This document shows, piece by piece, positions 16,943 through 34,302 of a DNA stretch of 64,000 nucleotides (position 1 is the stretch's first letter; each line of letters opens with the position of its first letter). The DNA is from a gamma proteobacterium HIMB55 (GTDB taxonomy: Bacteria; Pseudomonadota; Gammaproteobacteria; Pseudomonadales; Halieaceae): contig AGIF02000001.1 in NCBI GenBank assembly GCA_000227505.4, positions 142,018-206,017 of the forward strand, in the 5' to 3' direction. A program made the position numbers and the translations under genes. Under the pieces are notes generated by a model that ran no database searches, was not told the origin of the DNA, and saw only the letters and a program-made list of their open reading frames with translations.

Positions 16943-18166
16943 ATGGCTAAAGAAGCATTTGAGCGTAGTAAACCCCACGTAAACGTGGGAACAATTGGGC
17001 ACGTTGACCACGGTAAGACAACACTGACTGCAGCGTTGACACGTGTGTGCTCTGAAGTATTTGGTGGTGAGGCAGTTGCGTTTGACGGTATCGACAACGC
17101 ACCTGAAGAGCGTGAGCGTGGTATCACGATCGCAACCTCACACGTAGAGTACGAGTCAAACGACCGTCACTACGCACACGTAGATTGCCCCGGACACGCG
17201 GACTACGTTAAGAACATGATTACAGGTGCTGCGCAGATGGACGGCGCTATCCTTGTATGTGGTGCGACTGACGGCCCCATGCCTCAGACGCGCGAGCACA
17301 TCCTGCTTTCACGTCAGGTAGGTGTTCCGTACATCGTAGTCTTCCTCAACAAAGCTGACCTTCTTGCAGAAGACTGCGGCGGTGTTGACACTGAAGAATT
17401 CGAAGAGATGAAAGAGCTTGTTGAGATGGAGCTTCGTGAGCTTCTCGACACTTACGAGTTCCCTGGCGACGACACGCCAATCATCTGCGGTTCTGCGCTG
17501 ATGGCGCTTAACGGCGAAGATGACAACGATCTCGGCACAACAGCTGTTAAGACACTCGTTGAAACACTCGACTCTTACATTCCAGAGCCAGAGCGTGCAA
17601 TCGATCAGCCATTCCTGATGCCTGTTGAGGACGTATTCTCAATTTCAGGTCGTGGTACGGTTGTAACAGGTCGTGTTGAGCGCGGCATCATCACTGTCGG
17701 CGACGAAGTCGAGATCGTTGGTATCCGTGAGACAACCAAGACGACATGTACTGGTGTTGAGATGTTCCGTAAGCTGCTCGACGAAGGTCGTGCTGGTGAG
17801 AACGTTGGTGTTCTTCTGCGTGGTACTAAGCGTGATGACGTTGAGCGTGGTCAGGTTCTTTCTGTACCTGGTTCAGTTCAGCCTCACACCAAGTTTGAAG
17901 CTGAAGTATACGTTCTGTCTAAAGATGAAGGCGGTCGTCACACACCATTCTTCAAAGGCTACCGTCCACAGTTCTACTTCCGTACAACTGACGTGACAGG
18001 TGCTGTTGAGCTTCCTGCTGGCGTTGAGATGGTAATGCCAGGTGACAACCTGAACTTCGTTGCAACGCTAATCGCGCCAATCGCGATGGAAGAAGGCCTG
18101 CGTTTCGCTATCCGTGAGGGTGGCCGAACTGTTGGCGCTGGTGTTGTTGCGAAAATCATCGAGTAA
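16943..18166 (+). CDS. tuf: Elongation factor Tu
   Basis: 407 residues. GTPase that delivers aminoacyl-tRNA to the ribosome. G motifs: GHVDHGKTT (P-loop), [22 protein letters not shown] cut by switch II, NKAD and SALMAL; domains II and III are standard and end in VAKIIE. The protein is about 10 residues longer than Pseudomonas EF-Tu because of an insertion after NKADLL (about 141-157, containing DCGG and EEFEEM). It follows tRNA-Thr(GGU) and corresponds to tufB; no second tuf follows fusA in this window. Shine-Dalgarno CAGGAGAGGG precedes the ATG. Codon use is that of a highly expressed gene. Confidence 0.98.
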   Translation: MAKEAFERSKPHVNVGTIGHVDHGKTTLTAALTRVCSEVFGGEAVAFDGIDNAPEERERGITIATSHVEYESNDRHYAHVDCPGHADYVKNMITGAAQMDGAILVCGATDGPMPQTREHILLSRQVGVPYIVVFLNKADLLAEDCGGVDTEEFEEMKELVEMELRELLDTYEFPGDDTPIICGSALMALNGEDDNDLGTTAVKTLVETLDSYIPEPERAIDQPFLMPVEDVFSISGRGTVVTGRVERGIITVGDEVEIVGIRETTKTTCTGVEMFRKLLDEGRAGENVGVLLRGTKRDDVERGQVLSVPGSVQPHTKFEAEVYVLSKDEGGRHTPFFKGYRPQFYFRTTDVTGAVELPAGVEMVMPGDNLNFVATLIAPIAMEEGLRFAIREGGRTVGAGVVAKIIE

Positions 18167-18207
18167 TTGATGAGCCTGTGAGGTGTGCTGCGGCGCGCCT
18201 CGATATT

Positions 18208-18240
18208 AAGCCGAACCGTCTTTTGACGCGTTCGGCTTTG
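18208..18240 (+). terminator. Hairpin after tuf, partial terminator or processing site
   Basis: The 9-base stem AAGCCGAAC / GTTCGGCTT (18208-18216 with 18230-18238) extends inward by CGTC/GACG around a TTTT loop. The 3' side lacks a long U-run (TTTGTCGTC), so termination may be partial, leaving read-through into tRNA-Trp and secE. Confidence 0.5.
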
Positions 18241-18281
18241 TCGTCTCTGCCGATTCTGTGGGGATGACCACCAGATGTGTT

Positions 18282-18357
<76 letters not shown>

Positions 18358-18430
18358 CTCTCATCGGATGATGAAGTGGCAACGTAATTTAGGAAGAGGG
18401 TGATGTGTCGTTCTCTCGAAGGATTGAAGT

Positions 18431-18790
18431 ATGAGTGAAGCTGCGGGCAACAAGCTCGATAGCCTGAAGTGGTTGTTAGTTGCGCTACTCGTGGGTGCAG
18501 GCATCTACGGCAATAGCTATTTCAGTGACGAATCCCTGCTGTACCGGGTGATTGGGTTGCTTGTCATTGCGGGTGTCGCAATGTCCATCGCGGTGACAAC
18601 TGCGCGTGGCGATTCCGCCTGGACGATGATTAAGGGCGCACGGACTGAAATCCGAAAGGTTATTTGGCCAACACGCCAAGAGACAACGCAGACCACCATC
18701 ATCGTGATGATCTTTGTTGTTGTTTGTGGGTTGTTTTTTTGGGCGCTCGACAGTTTCTTGGGCTGGTTAGCCTCGCTGTTGTTGGGCTAA
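18431..18790 (+). CDS. secE: Preprotein translocase subunit SecE
   Basis: 119 residues, the long gammaproteobacterial form. Clamps SecY in the SecYEG channel. Two hydrophobic segments lie in the first 60 residues (about 13-29 and 39-56), then the conserved amphipathic hinge RTEIRKVIWPTRQET and the essential third transmembrane helix (about 90-112). nusG follows after 21 bases. Confidence 0.96.
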   Translation: MSEAAGNKLDSLKWLLVALLVGAGIYGNSYFSDESLLYRVIGLLVIAGVAMSIAVTTARGDSAWTMIKGARTEIRKVIWPTRQETTQTTIIVMIFVVVCGLFFWALDSFLGWLASLLLG

Positions 18791-18811
18791 GTACTGAGAT
18801 AAGGGAAATTC

Positions 18812-19345
18812 ATGGCTTTACGTTGGTATGTAGTTCACGCCTTTTCTCAGTACGAGAAAAAGGTAGCTGTCGCGCTTAAAGAGCGGGTAGATCGTTTCGG
18901 CATGCAGGATCGGTTTGGCGAGATTATTGTCCCGACAGAAGAAGTGATCGAAATGAAGGGCGGACAAAAGCGCAAAAGCGAGCGCAAGTTCTTCCCAGGC
19001 TACGTTTTGGTTCAGATGGAACTCGACGACGACACGTGGCACTTAGTGAAAGACACGCCTCGCGTACTCGGCTTTATTGGTGGAAAGGCTGATAAGCCCG
19101 CGCCTATTACTGAAGCTGAGGCGAACGCTATCTTGCAGCGCGTTGAAGCGGGTGTGGATCAGCCTAAGCCCAAGACTGTCTTCGAGCCGGGTGAGATGGT
19201 TCGTGTTATCGACGGTCCATTCAACGACTTTAACGGTGTCGTTGAGAGTGTGAATTATGAAAAAAGCCGCTTAAACGTGGCTGTTTTGATCTTCGGTCGC
19301 TCGACGCCCGTAGAGTTGGAATTCGGTCAGGTCGAAAAGGGCTGA
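18812..19345 (+). CDS. nusG: Transcription termination/antitermination protein NusG
   Basis: 177 residues. Binds RNA polymerase across the cleft and couples it to Rho or to S10. N-terminal NGN domain: [24 protein letters not shown] and [12 protein letters not shown], ending near [11 protein letters not shown]-terminal KOW domain: [22 protein letters not shown] and [14 protein letters not shown]. Length and gene position (secE-nusG-rplK) are standard. Confidence 0.97.
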   Translation: MALRWYVVHAFSQYEKKVAVALKERVDRFGMQDRFGEIIVPTEEVIEMKGGQKRKSERKFFPGYVLVQMELDDDTWHLVKDTPRVLGFIGGKADKPAPITEAEANAILQRVEAGVDQPKPKTVFEPGEMVRVIDGPFNDFNGVVESVNYEKSRLNVAVLIFGRSTPVELEFGQVEKG

Positions 19346-19448
19346 TCAATCGCGCCGGTTTACGGTGCAAAAGTAACGCCGCCTAGCGGCAATGATTGGG
19401 GAGCCCGCGCAGCTTGCTGCAACGGCGTTTGAACCCAGGAGAAAAAAC

Positions 19449-19883
19449 ATGGCAAAGAAAATTGACGGCTACATTAAGCTGCAAATCCCTGCCGGTCAGG
19501 CAAACCCCTCGCCACCCGTTGGTCCAGCACTGGGTCAAAAAGGTGTGAACATCATGGAATTCTGCAAAGCGTTTAACGCTGAGACTCAAGGCCTTGAGCC
19601 AGGTCTGCCGATTCCTGTTGTTATTACTGTTTACAACGACAAGTCATTTACCTTCATTAAGAAGACACCACCCGCATCTGTTCTGCTGAAAAAAATTGCA
19701 GGTATTAAGAGCGGTTCTGGCCGTCCTAATACAGAGAAGGTGGGCAAGGTAACTCGCGCGCAGCTCGAAGAAGTTGCAACGCAGAAGTGGCCTGATTTGA
19801 CAGCTGCAGATATGGACGCAGCTGTTCGTACGATCGCTGGCAGCGCGCGCGCAGCGGGCATCGAGACAGAGGGAGTGGTTTAA
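19449..19883 (+). CDS. rplK: 50S ribosomal protein L11
   Basis: 144 residues. Forms the GTPase-associated centre with the 23S rRNA thiostrepton loop and is needed for RelA activation. Motifs [22 protein letters not shown] and [12 protein letters not shown] are typical. The start is ATG 19449, with CCAGGAG upstream; an in-frame ATG at 19392 would add 19 non-conserved residues. rplA follows after 2 bases. In E. coli the leader of this pair binds L1; a matching site was not confirmed here. Confidence 0.97.
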   Translation: MAKKIDGYIKLQIPAGQANPSPPVGPALGQKGVNIMEFCKAFNAETQGLEPGLPIPVVITVYNDKSFTFIKKTPPASVLLKKIAGIKSGSGRPNTEKVGKVTRAQLEEVATQKWPDLTAADMDAAVRTIAGSARAAGIETEGVV

Positions 19884-19885
19884 CA

Positions 19886-20581
19886 ATGGCTAAGTTATCA
19901 AAGCGCGTAAAAGCGTTTCGCGAGCGTGTTGACGCAAACAAGAGCTATCCCCTCAATGAGGCGATTGCGATCCTCAAGGAAACGGCAACCGCGAAGTTCA
20001 ACGAATCTGTAGAGATTGCGGTAAACCTTGGCGTCGATGCACGTAAATCGGACCAAGGCGTTCGTGGTGCGACAACCCTGCCTCACGGTACTGGTTCAGA
20101 AGTTCGCGTAGCGGTATTCACTCAGGGTGAAAATGCTGACAAGGCGAAAGAAGCCGGTGCCGACCTTGTAGGTATGGAAGAGCTTGCCGACCAGATTAAA
20201 GGCGGCATGATGGATTTCGACGTCGTTATTGCATCTCCCGATGCGATGCGTGTTGTTGGTCAGCTGGGTCAGGTTTTGGGTCCTCGTGGTCTTATGCCCA
20301 ACCCGAAAACTGGCACTGTAACGCCAGACATCACTGCGGCCGTACAGAATGCGAAAGCGGGTCAGGTGCGTTTCCGTACTGACAAGAACGGCATTATCCA
20401 TGGCGGTATTGGAAAAATTGATTTTGATGCTGCAGCTATCGAGGGCAATCTCGTCGCGGTATTGGCTGACCTCAAAAAGGCGAAGCCAGCAGCAGCAAAA
20501 GGCGTATATGTTCGTAAAGTGACACTGTCCACGACTATGGGCCCTGGCGTCACGATCGATCACAGCGCTATCGAATTTTAA
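19886..20581 (+). CDS. rplA: 50S ribosomal protein L1
   Basis: 231 residues, the family length. Builds the L1 stalk at the E-site and in E. coli represses its own operon. The signature [31 protein letters not shown] block is present (here [14 protein letters not shown] followed by [16 protein letters not shown]). It follows rplK by 2 bases. A 272-base non-coding leader separates it from rplJ. Confidence 0.98.
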   Translation: MAKLSKRVKAFRERVDANKSYPLNEAIAILKETATAKFNESVEIAVNLGVDARKSDQGVRGATTLPHGTGSEVRVAVFTQGENADKAKEAGADLVGMEELADQIKGGMMDFDVVIASPDAMRVVGQLGQVLGPRGLMPNPKTGTVTPDITAAVQNAKAGQVRFRTDKNGIIHGGIGKIDFDAAAIEGNLVAVLADLKKAKPAAAKGVYVRKVTLSTTMGPGVTIDHSAIEF

Positions 20582-20639
20582 TGATCCAGAATTTGCTCCG
20601 GGCTTGCCCGGGGCTCGCTTGTCGCTGTTTGGCAGGCAC

Positions 20640-20853
20640 GGAGTGCAGCGTTTAGGCACTCCACTTTGAAGTCTTAAGCAGAGTGTGTGGGCGCAGCCCC
20701 TAGCAGGACGCAGGACTATCAAAGACCGTAGGGGGAGACACTGTCTCCTTAAACGAAGCTGGTAGAAGTTCAACCTACGCAGATGGTGAATACGTTCACC
20801 TAGGGTGGTCATAGCAGTGTTATGGCCTTGGCATAAACCATAGGAGTAGATCC
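20640..20853 (+). ncRNA. L10 leader, autoregulatory mRNA region before rplJ
   Basis: The 272-base gap before rplJ is rich in complementary segments, including GGGGGAGACACTGTCTCC and the pair GGTGAATACGTTCACC. Position and size match the L10(L12)4-binding leader described in gammaproteobacteria, where the complex represses rplJL translation. Boundaries are approximate, and the assignment rests on position plus visible stems. Confidence 0.6.
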
Positions 20854-21384
20854 GTGGCAATTGGACTCGAAGAGAAGAAAGCGATCGTCGCTGAAGTCAA
20901 CGAGACAGCGGCCAGTGCTTTGTCACTCGTTATTGCTGACGCCCGAGGCGTAGCATCGAATGACATGACGGCTCTCCGCGCCACCGCTCGCGAGAATCAA
21001 ATTCAGTTACGCGTTGTTCGTAACACTCTCGCAAAGCGTGCACTCGAAGGTACTGACTATGAATGTGTCAACGACACACTCGTAGGTCCGTCCATCTTTG
21101 GATTTTCAATGGAAGATCCAGGTGCAGCGGCTCGGTTGTTCAAAGATTTCGCTAAAGATAATAGCGAATTCGAAGTCAAAGCATTGTCCGTTAGCGGTAA
21201 GTTGCTGGGTGCAGACCAGCTCGACGTGTTGGCTAAACTGCCAACTCGCGAGCAAGCACTCGCATCGTTGATGAGCGTTATGCAAGCGCCTGTCGGCAAG
21301 CTTGTTCGTACGATGAATGAAGTACCAAGCAAGCTCGTTCGTACAGTGGCAGCGGTTCGTGATCAAAAAGAGCAAACCGCGTAA
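20854..21384 (+). CDS. rplJ: 50S ribosomal protein L10
   Basis: 176 residues with a GTG start preceded by TAGGAG. Anchors L7/L12 dimers on the ribosome stalk. N-terminal [12 protein letters not shown] and [27 protein letters not shown] and the C-terminal L7/L12-binding helix are all present. It is about 10 residues longer than E. coli L10, with a Lys/Glu-rich C-terminus. Probably controlled by the preceding leader. Confidence 0.97.
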   Translation: MAIGLEEKKAIVAEVNETAASALSLVIADARGVASNDMTALRATARENQIQLRVVRNTLAKRALEGTDYECVNDTLVGPSIFGFSMEDPGAAARLFKDFAKDNSEFEVKALSVSGKLLGADQLDVLAKLPTREQALASLMSVMQAPVGKLVRTMNEVPSKLVRTVAAVRDQKEQTA

Positions 21385-21420
21385 GCGAGTGCTCGACTAC
21401 ACATTTTAGGAGAGATAAAC

Positions 21421-21804
21421 ATGGCAATTTCAAAGGAAGAAATCCTTGATGCAATCGCAGAAATGAGCGTAATGGATGTTGTTGCGCTAATCGAAGCGAT
21501 GGAAGAGAAGTTCGGCGTTTCAGCCGCAGCAGCCGTTGCAGTCGCAGCGCCAGCAGCGGGTGGCGATGCAGGCGGCGCAGCAGCAGCTGAGCAGACTGAA
21601 TTCGACGTCATCCTCGCTTCTGCAGGTGAGAAGAAAGTAAACGTGATCAAGGCAGTTCGCGCGATCACTGGTCTTGGCCTCAAAGAGGCGAAAGGCCTGG
21701 TTGATGGTGCGCCATCACCCATCAAAGAAGGCGTTAGCAAAGAAGACGCTGAGGACATCAAGTCGCAAATCGAAGAAGCTGGCGGTTCAGTCGAGCTCAA
21801 GTGA
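21421..21804 (+). CDS. rplL: 50S ribosomal protein L7/L12
   Basis: 127 residues. Stalk protein that recruits EF-Tu and EF-G. N-terminal dimerisation domain ([28 protein letters not shown] split here), an Ala/Gly-rich hinge (about 35-58), and the globular C-terminal domain with [20 protein letters not shown] and [16 protein letters not shown] strong AGGAGAG Shine-Dalgarno precedes the ATG. An attenuator hairpin follows. Confidence 0.98.
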   Translation: MAISKEEILDAIAEMSVMDVVALIEAMEEKFGVSAAAAVAVAAPAAGGDAGGAAAAEQTEFDVILASAGEKKVNVIKAVRAITGLGLKEAKGLVDGAPSPIKEGVSKEDAEDIKSQIEEAGGSVELK

Positions 21805-21834
21805 TCCTTTTAGGATTGCAGATTTGCAGGTCCG

Positions 21835-21864
21835 GGCTGGTGCGCAATGCGCACCGGCCTTTTT
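21835..21864 (+). terminator. rplL-rpoB attenuator
   Basis: An 11-base stem with one G-U pair: GGCTGGTGCGC / GCGCACCGGCC around an AAT loop, followed by TTTTTCC. It lies between rplL and rpoB, where partial termination sets the ratio of ribosomal protein to RNA polymerase subunit transcription in E. coli. Confidence 0.8.
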
Positions 21865-21941
21865 CCGGTTCTAGTGGCCGGTTTAATTGGCTTAAGCCAT
21901 TCGTGTTGGTGATAACCAACGACATTCGTTGAGGAGTATCA

Positions 21942-26033
<4,092 letters not shown>

Positions 26034-26046
26034 GGGGAGAGAACAC

Positions 26047-29000
26047 GTGAAAGATTTATTAAACCTGTTGAACCGCGAGAAATCTGAAGATTTTGATGCG
26101 ATCCGTATTGGTCTTGCCTCACCCGAGATGATCCGTTCGTGGTCTTACGGCGAGGTTAAGAAGCCTGAGACAATTAACTACCGTACGTTCAAGCCAGAGC
26201 GTGACGGCCTTTTCTGCGCCAAGATCTTTGGCCCGGTTAAGGACTACGAGTGCCTCTGCGGTAAGTACAAGCGCCTCAAGCATCGCGGTGTCATCTGTGA
26301 AAAGTGTGGCGTTGAAGTCGCGTTGGCAAAGGTTCGTCGTGAGCGTATGGGTCACATCGAGCTCGCGAGCCCAGTGGCACACATTTGGTTCTTGAAGTCG
26401 CTACCTTCGCGTATTGGCTTGCTGCTGGATATGACGCTTCGTGATATCGAGCGCATTCTGTACTTTGAATCATACGTTGTGACCGATCCCGGCCTTTCGA
26501 CGCTTGATCATGGCCAGCTGTTGAATGACGAGCAGTACTTCGAAGCCATGGAAGAGTTCGGTGACGAGTTCACTGCGAAGATGGGTGCTGAGGCAATTCA
26601 AGAACTGATGATTCAGCTTGACTTGCGTGGCGAAATCGAGCGTCTTCGTGAGGAAATTCCGCAGACCAACTCTGAGACAAAGATTAAGAAGCTTTCCAAG
26701 CGCTTGAAACTCATGGAAGCCTTCGATAAGTCAGGCAACCGTCCAGAGTGGATGGTGTTGAACGCGCTGCCTGTTCTGCCACCCGATCTGCGTCCATTGG
26801 TGCCATTGGATGGTGGTCGTTTTGCGACGTCAGATCTGAACGATTTGTACCGACGCGTTATCAACCGTAACAACCGACTCAAGCGTCTGCTCGACCTCAA
26901 CGCGCCCGATATCATCGTACGCAACGAGAAGCGCATGCTGCAGGAATCTGTTGACGCGCTGTTGGATAACGGACGTCGCGGGCGCGCGATCACTGGCTCT
27001 AACAAGCGTCCATTGAAGTCGCTTGCTGACATGATCAAGGGTAAGCAGGGCCGTTTCCGTCAGAACCTTCTCGGCAAGCGTGTTGATTACTCTGGCCGTT
27101 CGGTGATCGTGACGGGTCCAACCCTGAAGCTTCACCAGTGTGGTTTGCCTAAGAAAATGGCTCTTGAGCTGTTCAAGCCCTTTATCTTTGGCAAGCTCGA
27201 GCACCGCGGTTTGGCGAGCACCATCAAAGCCGCTAAGAAAATGGTCGAGCGTGAGCCACCCGAGGTTTGGGATATCCTTGCCGAGGTGATTCGTGAGCAC
27301 CCAGTTCTGCTGAACCGTGCCCCGACGCTTCACCGCTTAGGTATTCAGGCGTTTGAGCCTGTTTTAATTGAAGGTAAAGCGATTCAGCTTCACCCCTTGG
27401 TCTGTGCGGCTTACAACGCTGACTTTGACGGTGACCAGATGGCGGTACACGTACCGCTGACGTTGGAAGCACAGCTCGAAGCTCGTGCACTGATGATGTC
27501 GACAAACAACATTCTGTCGCCCGCATCAGGTGACCCCATCATTGTTCCTTCTCAGGACGTGGTTTTGGGTCTCTACTACATGACTCGTGAGCGTATTAAC
27601 GCGAAGGGCGAGGGCATGGTCTTTGCGGACACGAAGGAAGTATCACGCGCTTACGCAAGTGGTGCTGTACACCTTCAGGCACGCGTCAAAGTGCGTATCC
27701 ACGAAGAAGTCATTGAGTATGGTGAAGCGGCACAGGCGCGAACCCGCGTTGTCGAGACAACGGTTGGTCGTGCACTCCTATGGAATATTGTTCCAGAGGG
27801 CCTTGGTTACGACATGATTAACCGGCCCATGGTCAAGAAGGCAATCTCGCAGGTCATTAACCAGTGCTACCGTGCGGTGGGTCTGAAGCAAACATGTATT
27901 TTTGCTGACCAGCTTATGTACACCGGTTACGAGTACTCAACCAAGTCGGGATCGTCGATTGGGGTTAACGATTTCGAGATCCCAGATGCGAAAAACGAGC
28001 TCATCGAGAAAGCGGACGCTGAAGTTGTTGAGATCGAGCGACAGTACTCAGCGGGTCTGGTGACTCAGGGTGAGAAGTACAACAAAGTCATCGATATCTG
28101 GTCACGTACAAACGAGCAGGTTGCTAAGGCGATGATGGCTAATCTCTCATCGGAGACGGTTGTAAACCGTGACGGTGACGAGGAGCAGCAAGACTCGTTC
28201 AACTCTGTGTATATGTACGCTGACTCAGGGGCGCGAGGTTCGCCCGCACAGATTCGTCAGTTGGCCGGTATGCGCGGCTTGATGGCGAAGCCCGATGGTT
28301 CGATTATCGAAACGCCCATTACTGCGAACTTCCGTGAAGGTTTGAACGTACTCCAGTACTTCATCTCAACCCACGGTGCGCGAAAGGGTTTGGCCGATAC
28401 AGCCCTAAAGACTGCAAACTCGGGTTACCTGACTCGTCGTCTCGTGGATGTTGCTCAGGACGTGGTTGTGATCGAGCAGGACTGTGGCACTGAGCGCGGT
28501 CTTCTGATGACACCTGTTATCGACGGTGGTGACATCATTGAATCGCTCGCTGACCGCGTACTGGGTCGAATCGTGGCAGCAGACGTGGTTAAGCCGGGTT
28601 CAGAGGAAGTGCTTGTCCCCGCTGGCACTCTTGTTGACGAGCTTTGGATGCAGCGCATCGAAGAGATGGGTATTGACGAGATTCTCGTACGTTCGCCGAT
28701 CACTTGTGAGACGCGCTACGGCATTTGTTCGACCTGTTACGGTCGTGATCTAGGTCGTGGTCATCAGGTCAATATGGGCGAAGCGATTGGTGTCGTGGCT
28801 GCTCAGTCGATTGGTGAGCCGGGTACACAGCTTACGATGCGTACTTTCCACATTGGTGGTGCCGCGTCGGGCCAGGCAGCTCAGGACAATATCCAGGTGA
28901 ACTCTGACGGCACCGTCCGTCTGCACAATATGAAGGTCGTAGACCGTGCGGATGGTTCTCTGGTGGCCGTTTCTCGATCGGGCGAGCTGTCTGTTATGGA

Positions 29001-30336
29001 TAGCGTTGGTCGTGAGCGCGAGCGCTACAAAGTACCTTACGGTGCAGTGATCAAAGTGGGCGATGACTCTCCAGTTGCAGCAGGTGATGTCGTGGCAACC
29101 TGGGATCCACACACGCACCCAATCGTGACTGAAGTCGCTGGTATCGTGAAGCTCAGTGGTATGGAAGAAGGTGTGACTATTAAGCGTCAGACTGACGAGT
29201 TCACTGGCCTTTCAAGTATCTCAGTCATGGACCCATCAGAGCGTCCAAGTGCGGGTAAAGATATCCGCCCAGCGGTAACGCTTGTTGATGATAAGGGTGA
29301 GGAGTTGTACCTCGCAGGTACAAACGTTCCTGCGCACTACTTCCTGCCTGCGTCTGCGATGGTCAACCTCGAAGACGGCGTCAAGGTCGAAGTCGGTGAC
29401 GTTATTGCGCGTATCCCGCAGGAAGGCTCTAAGACACGTGACATTACCGGTGGTTTGCCACGAGTTGCTGACCTCTTTGAAGCACGTAAGCCAAAAGAGC
29501 CTGCGATTCTCGCTGAGATCTCAGGCACGGTTAGCTTCGGTAAAGAGACGAAAGGTAAGCGTCGCTTGGTGATCACACCGACCGACGGCAAGACATTGCC
29601 TGATGGTTCAGATCACTACGAGGAGCTCATTCCAAAGTGGCGTCAGCTCTCTGTGTTCGAAGGCGAGCAGGTTGAGAAGGGCGAAGTTGTATCTGAAGGT
29701 CCGCTCAGCCCACACGATATCCTTCGGTTGAAGGGTATTCCTGAACTTGCGAAGTACATCGTTAACGAAATCCAAGAGGTCTATCGCCTCCAGGGTGTGA
29801 AGATTAACGATAAGCACATCGAAGTGATTGTGCGCCAGATGCTCCGCAAGGCGAACGTTGTCTCCGCTGGTGACTCAACCTTTATTAAGGGTGAGCAGAT
29901 CGAGTGGAATGCGTTCCTCGAAGAGTGCGATCGCATGGATGCTGAGGGGCTTGTTCGACCAACTGTTGAACGCGAGCTCTTGGGTATTACCAAAGCGTCG
30001 TTGGCGACAGAGAGCTTCATCTCTGCAGCGTCGTTCCAGGAGACTACACGTGTCCTCACTGAGGCAGCAGTAACTGGCAAGCGTGATTACCTCCGCGGCT
30101 TGAAGGAGAACGTCATCGTTGGTCGTTTGATTCCTGCCGGTACAGGTCTCGCGCACCACGAAGAGCGTCGACGTCAGCGTGCGTTGGATAGCGAATCTGG
30201 TGTTCAGATGTCTGCTGAGGAGTTCTCTGAAAGCTTTGCTGAAGAACTCGAAAAGGCTGGAGCTGCTGACGATTTGGCAGAAGCGCTCGCAGCTGAGTTG
30301 GAAAACGCAGCAGCCACCGAGGGTGATGCTGAGTAA
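26047..30336 (+). CDS. rpoC: RNA polymerase subunit beta'
   Basis: 1429 residues with a GTG start. The N-terminal zinc site [20 protein letters not shown] is present, the catalytic Mg loop is NADFDGDQM, the bridge helix/trigger loop region includes [19 protein letters not shown], and the second zinc site is [13 protein letters not shown]. The C-terminal tail is Ala/Glu-rich and somewhat longer than in E. coli. It is co-transcribed with rpoB (13-base spacing) and closed by a strong hairpin. Confidence 0.99.
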   Translation: MKDLLNLLNREKSEDFDAIRIGLASPEMIRSWSYGEVKKPETINYRTFKPERDGLFCAKIFGPVKDYECLCGKYKRLKHRGVICEKCGVEVALAKVRRERMGHIELASPVAHIWFLKSLPSRIGLLLDMTLRDIERILYFESYVVTDPGLSTLDHGQLLNDEQYFEAMEEFGDEFTAKMGAEAIQELMIQLDLRGEIERLREEIPQTNSETKIKKLSKRLKLMEAFDKSGNRPEWMVLNALPVLPPDLRPLVPLDGGRFATSDLNDLYRRVINRNNRLKRLLDLNAPDIIVRNEKRMLQESVDALLDNGRRGRAITGSNKRPLKSLADMIKGKQGRFRQNLLGKRVDYSGRSVIVTGPTLKLHQCGLPKKMALELFKPFIFGKLEHRGLASTIKAAKKMVEREPPEVWDILAEVIREHPVLLNRAPTLHRLGIQAFEPVLIEGKAIQLHPLVCAAYNADFDGDQMAVHVPLTLEAQLEARALMMSTNNILSPASGDPIIVPSQDVVLGLYYMTRERINAKGEGMVFADTKEVSRAYASGAVHLQARVKVRIHEEVIEYGEAAQARTRVVETTVGRALLWNIVPEGLGYDMINRPMVKKAISQVINQCYRAVGLKQTCIFADQLMYTGYEYSTKSGSSIGVNDFEIPDAKNELIEKADAEVVEIERQYSAGLVTQGEKYNKVIDIWSRTNEQVAKAMMANLSSETVVNRDGDEEQQDSFNSVYMYADSGARGSPAQIRQLAGMRGLMAKPDGSIIETPITANFREGLNVLQYFISTHGARKGLADTALKTANSGYLTRRLVDVAQDVVVIEQDCGTERGLLMTPVIDGGDIIESLADRVLGRIVAADVVKPGSEEVLVPAGTLVDELWMQRIEEMGIDEILVRSPITCETRYGICSTCYGRDLGRGHQVNMGEAIGVVAAQSIGEPGTQLTMRTFHIGGAASGQAAQDNIQVNSDGTVRLHNMKVVDRADGSLVAVSRSGELSVMDSVGRERERYKVPYGAVIKVGDDSPVAAGDVVATWDPHTHPIVTEVAGIVKLSGMEEGVTIKRQTDEFTGLSSISVMDPSERPSAGKDIRPAVTLVDDKGEELYLAGTNVPAHYFLPASAMVNLEDGVKVEVGDVIARIPQEGSKTRDITGGLPRVADLFEARKPKEPAILAEISGTVSFGKETKGKRRLVITPTDGKTLPDGSDHYEELIPKWRQLSVFEGEQVEKGEVVSEGPLSPHDILRLKGIPELAKYIVNEIQEVYRLQGVKINDKHIEVIVRQMLRKANVVSAGDSTFIKGEQIEWNAFLEECDRMDAEGLVRPTVERELLGITKASLATESFISAASFQETTRVLTEAAVTGKRDYLRGLKENVIVGRLIPAGTGLAHHEERRRQRALDSESGVQMSAEEFSESFAEELEKAGAADDLAEALAAELENAAATEGDAE

Positions 30337-30342
30337 TTGGGT

Positions 30343-30395
30343 GGCGCGAACTTGACGGGGCCAGTCCCCGTCATTAGACTTCGCGCTCTTTTTTA
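30343..30395 (+). terminator. Terminator after rpoC
   Basis: Nested hairpin: outer stem GCGCGAA/TTCGCGC (30344-30350 with 30380-30386) and inner stem GACGGGG/CCCCGTC (30354-30360 with 30366-30372), followed by TCTTTTTTATA. This should end most rplKAJL-rpoBC transcripts before rpsL. Confidence 0.85.
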
Positions 30396-30441
30396 TAGCG
30401 CCTTTATTTGGGCGCGCTTAACGACTTGGAGTTAAGGCCGA

Positions 30442-30813
30442 ATGGCAACAATCAATCAGCTAGTGCGAAAGCCGCGCAAGCGTAAAGTAATGAAGAGTGG
30501 TGTACCTGCACTGCAGGCATGCCCACAGCGTCGAGGCGTTTGTACTCGCGTTTATACAACAACACCTAAGAAGCCCAACTCGGCACTGCGTAAGGTATGC
30601 CGTGTTCGATTGACTAGTGGCTTTGAAGTGTCCTCATACATTGGTGGTGAAGGCCACAACCTGCAGGAGCACAGCGTTGTTTTGATTCGCGGTGGTCGTG
30701 TTAAGGATTTGCCGGGTGTTCGTTACCACACCGTTCGAGGAAGCCTCGATACCTCTGGTGTAGCTAACCGACGTCAGGGCCGTTCGAAGTACGGTGCCAA
30801 GCGTCCTAAGTAA
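30442..30813 (+). CDS. rpsL: 30S ribosomal protein S12
   Basis: 123 residues. Decoding-centre protein. The segments [15 protein letters not shown] and [13 protein letters not shown] hold the two lysines whose substitution gives streptomycin resistance; both are the sensitive form. It begins the str operon rpsL-rpsG-fusA. GGAG lies at suitable spacing before the ATG. Confidence 0.98.
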   Translation: MATINQLVRKPRKRKVMKSGVPALQACPQRRGVCTRVYTTTPKKPNSALRKVCRVRLTSGFEVSSYIGGEGHNLQEHSVVLIRGGRVKDLPGVRYHTVRGSLDTSGVANRRQGRSKYGAKRPK

Positions 30814-30921
30814 GGCGCAGTTGTAGAAAGAATCGGCTGTGTTTTGCGGCCATAACGTCACCCCGTGTGACAGTAAGGACAGCCCTAACGTGGCTGTGTA
30901 ACCTGAAGAAGAGAGAAAGAC

Positions 30922-31392
30922 ATGCCAAGAAGACGCGTTGTTGCAAAACGTGAAGTGATACCCGATCCCAAGTACGGGAACACTACCCTCGCAAAATTCA
31001 TGAACCACGTAATGATCAGCGGAAAGAAGTCGGTCGCCGAATCTATTGTTTACGGTGCCCTTGACCTCGTTCAAGAGCGGAGCCAACGCGATCCCATCGA
31101 GGTATTCGACGAAGCACTCGAAAACATTGCACCTATGGTAGAAGTAAAGTCGCGCCGCGTTGGTGGTGCTACCTACCAGGTACCTGTTGAAGTACGTCCT
31201 GCCCGTCGTGTAGCGCTTTCTATGCGCTGGCTCGTGGATTACGCGCGCAATCGTGGCGAGAAGTCTATGCGTATGCGTCTTGCTGGCGAGATCATGGACG
31301 CGTCACAAGGCAAAGGAAATGCGGTCAAGAAGCGTGAAGACGTGCACCGTATGGCAGAAGCCAACAAGGCGTTCTCGCACTTCCGATTCTAA
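30922..31392 (+). CDS. rpsG: 30S ribosomal protein S7
   Basis: 156 residues. Primary 16S rRNA-binding protein that organises the 30S head and contacts E-site t[23 protein letters not shown] at the start and [26 protein letters not shown] and [20 protein letters not shown] toward the end are typical. Preceded by GAAGAGAG. In E. coli S7 represses this operon through the rpsL-rpsG spacer, which is 108 bases here. Confidence 0.98.
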   Translation: MPRRRVVAKREVIPDPKYGNTTLAKFMNHVMISGKKSVAESIVYGALDLVQERSQRDPIEVFDEALENIAPMVEVKSRRVGGATYQVPVEVRPARRVALSMRWLVDYARNRGEKSMRMRLAGEIMDASQGKGNAVKKREDVHRMAEANKAFSHFRF

Positions 31393-31422
31393 TTTCGCTG
31401 ATCACAGCGACGAGGTATCAAC

Positions 31423-33528
<2,106 letters not shown>

Positions 33529-33840
33529 ACAATGCTTTGTAGGCTTGGGTAAAAAGCCGGCTCGCAACCAGACGCCAAATCTAACGCATGGTTCTCTCCC
33601 TTTTCGGGTAGCCCTTTCCGTTACGCCGCCTCCTCACGGCGGGTTCTCTACGCACCCGCGCTAACGAGCGAGGGGCGAAGTCTTATTCCTGCCTTTCATG
33701 CGGTTTGCGCTCATTAAGCGAAGATGCCCGCTTTCAGTCTGCATACATTTTTTTGGCAAAAAGCTGGTTCTTTGTTAAAACCGTAGCAACAAAAGGCATA
33801 ACGACGATATTCGGATAAGAGAAATAACAGAGGACGCATC
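33529..33840 (+). other. Intergenic region between fusA and the oxidoreductase pair
   Basis: 312 bases with no convincing gene on either strand. It holds short GC-rich inverted segments but no clean U-tailed terminator for fusA, and a candidate promoter at 33753-33781. No tuf remnant was recognised. Confidence 0.7.
33753..33781 (+). promoter_or_regulatory. Candidate promoter for the iorAB-like genes
   Basis: TTGGCA (33753-33758), 17-base spacer, TAAAAC (33776-33781), about 60 bases ahead of the ATG. It supports transcription independent of the str operon. Confidence 0.4.
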
Positions 33841-34302
33841 ATGGTTAATTTCATGTTGAACGGTGAGGTGGTGAGCGCAGAGAGTGACTCGGACACGCCT
33901 TTATTATGGGTGCTGCGAGAGGAGCTTAAGTTGCGCGGCACGAAATTTGGTTGTGGCATTGCCCAGTGCGGTGCATGCACTGTTCATATTGACGGAAGCC
34001 CCATGCGCTCCTGTGTGACGCCCGTTAGTGCCGTATCTGGCAAATCTGTGACGACGATTGAAGGCCTTGCCACCCCTGTTGGCGAGGCACTCAAAACTGC
34101 ATGGACCGAGGCACAGGTGCCGCAATGCGGGTACTGCCAGTCAGGCCAAATTATGCAAGCGGCAGGGTTGCTAGAGTCCAATCCAAACCCCTCCGACGAT
34201 GAGATCGTTAACGCAATGAACGGTAATTTATGCCGTTGCATGGCCTACCCCCGAATTAAAAAGGCAATCAAGACGGCCGCGAATGGAGGGACCATGTCAT
34301 GA
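33841..34302 (+). CDS. iorA: [2Fe-2S] subunit of a molybdenum hydroxylase (isoquinoline 1-oxidoreductase/aldehyde dehydrogenase type)
   Basis: 153 residues. Electron-transfer subunit with two [2Fe-2S] clusters: plant-type ferredoxin cysteines C38, C43, C46 and C58 (KFGCGIAQCGACTVHIDG), and the four-helix C-terminal cluster cysteines C96, C99, C131 and C133 (QCGYCQSGQ and NLCRCMAYPRI). No signal peptide. Its stop overlaps the start of the catalytic subunit by 4 bases. AGAGGAC precedes the ATG. The IorA name is by family resemblance; the substrate is unknown. Confidence 0.93.
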   Translation: MVNFMLNGEVVSAESDSDTPLLWVLREELKLRGTKFGCGIAQCGACTVHIDGSPMRSCVTPVSAVSGKSVTTIEGLATPVGEALKTAWTEAQVPQCGYCQSGQIMQAAGLLESNPNPSDDEIVNAMNGNLCRCMAYPRIKKAIKTAANGGTMS

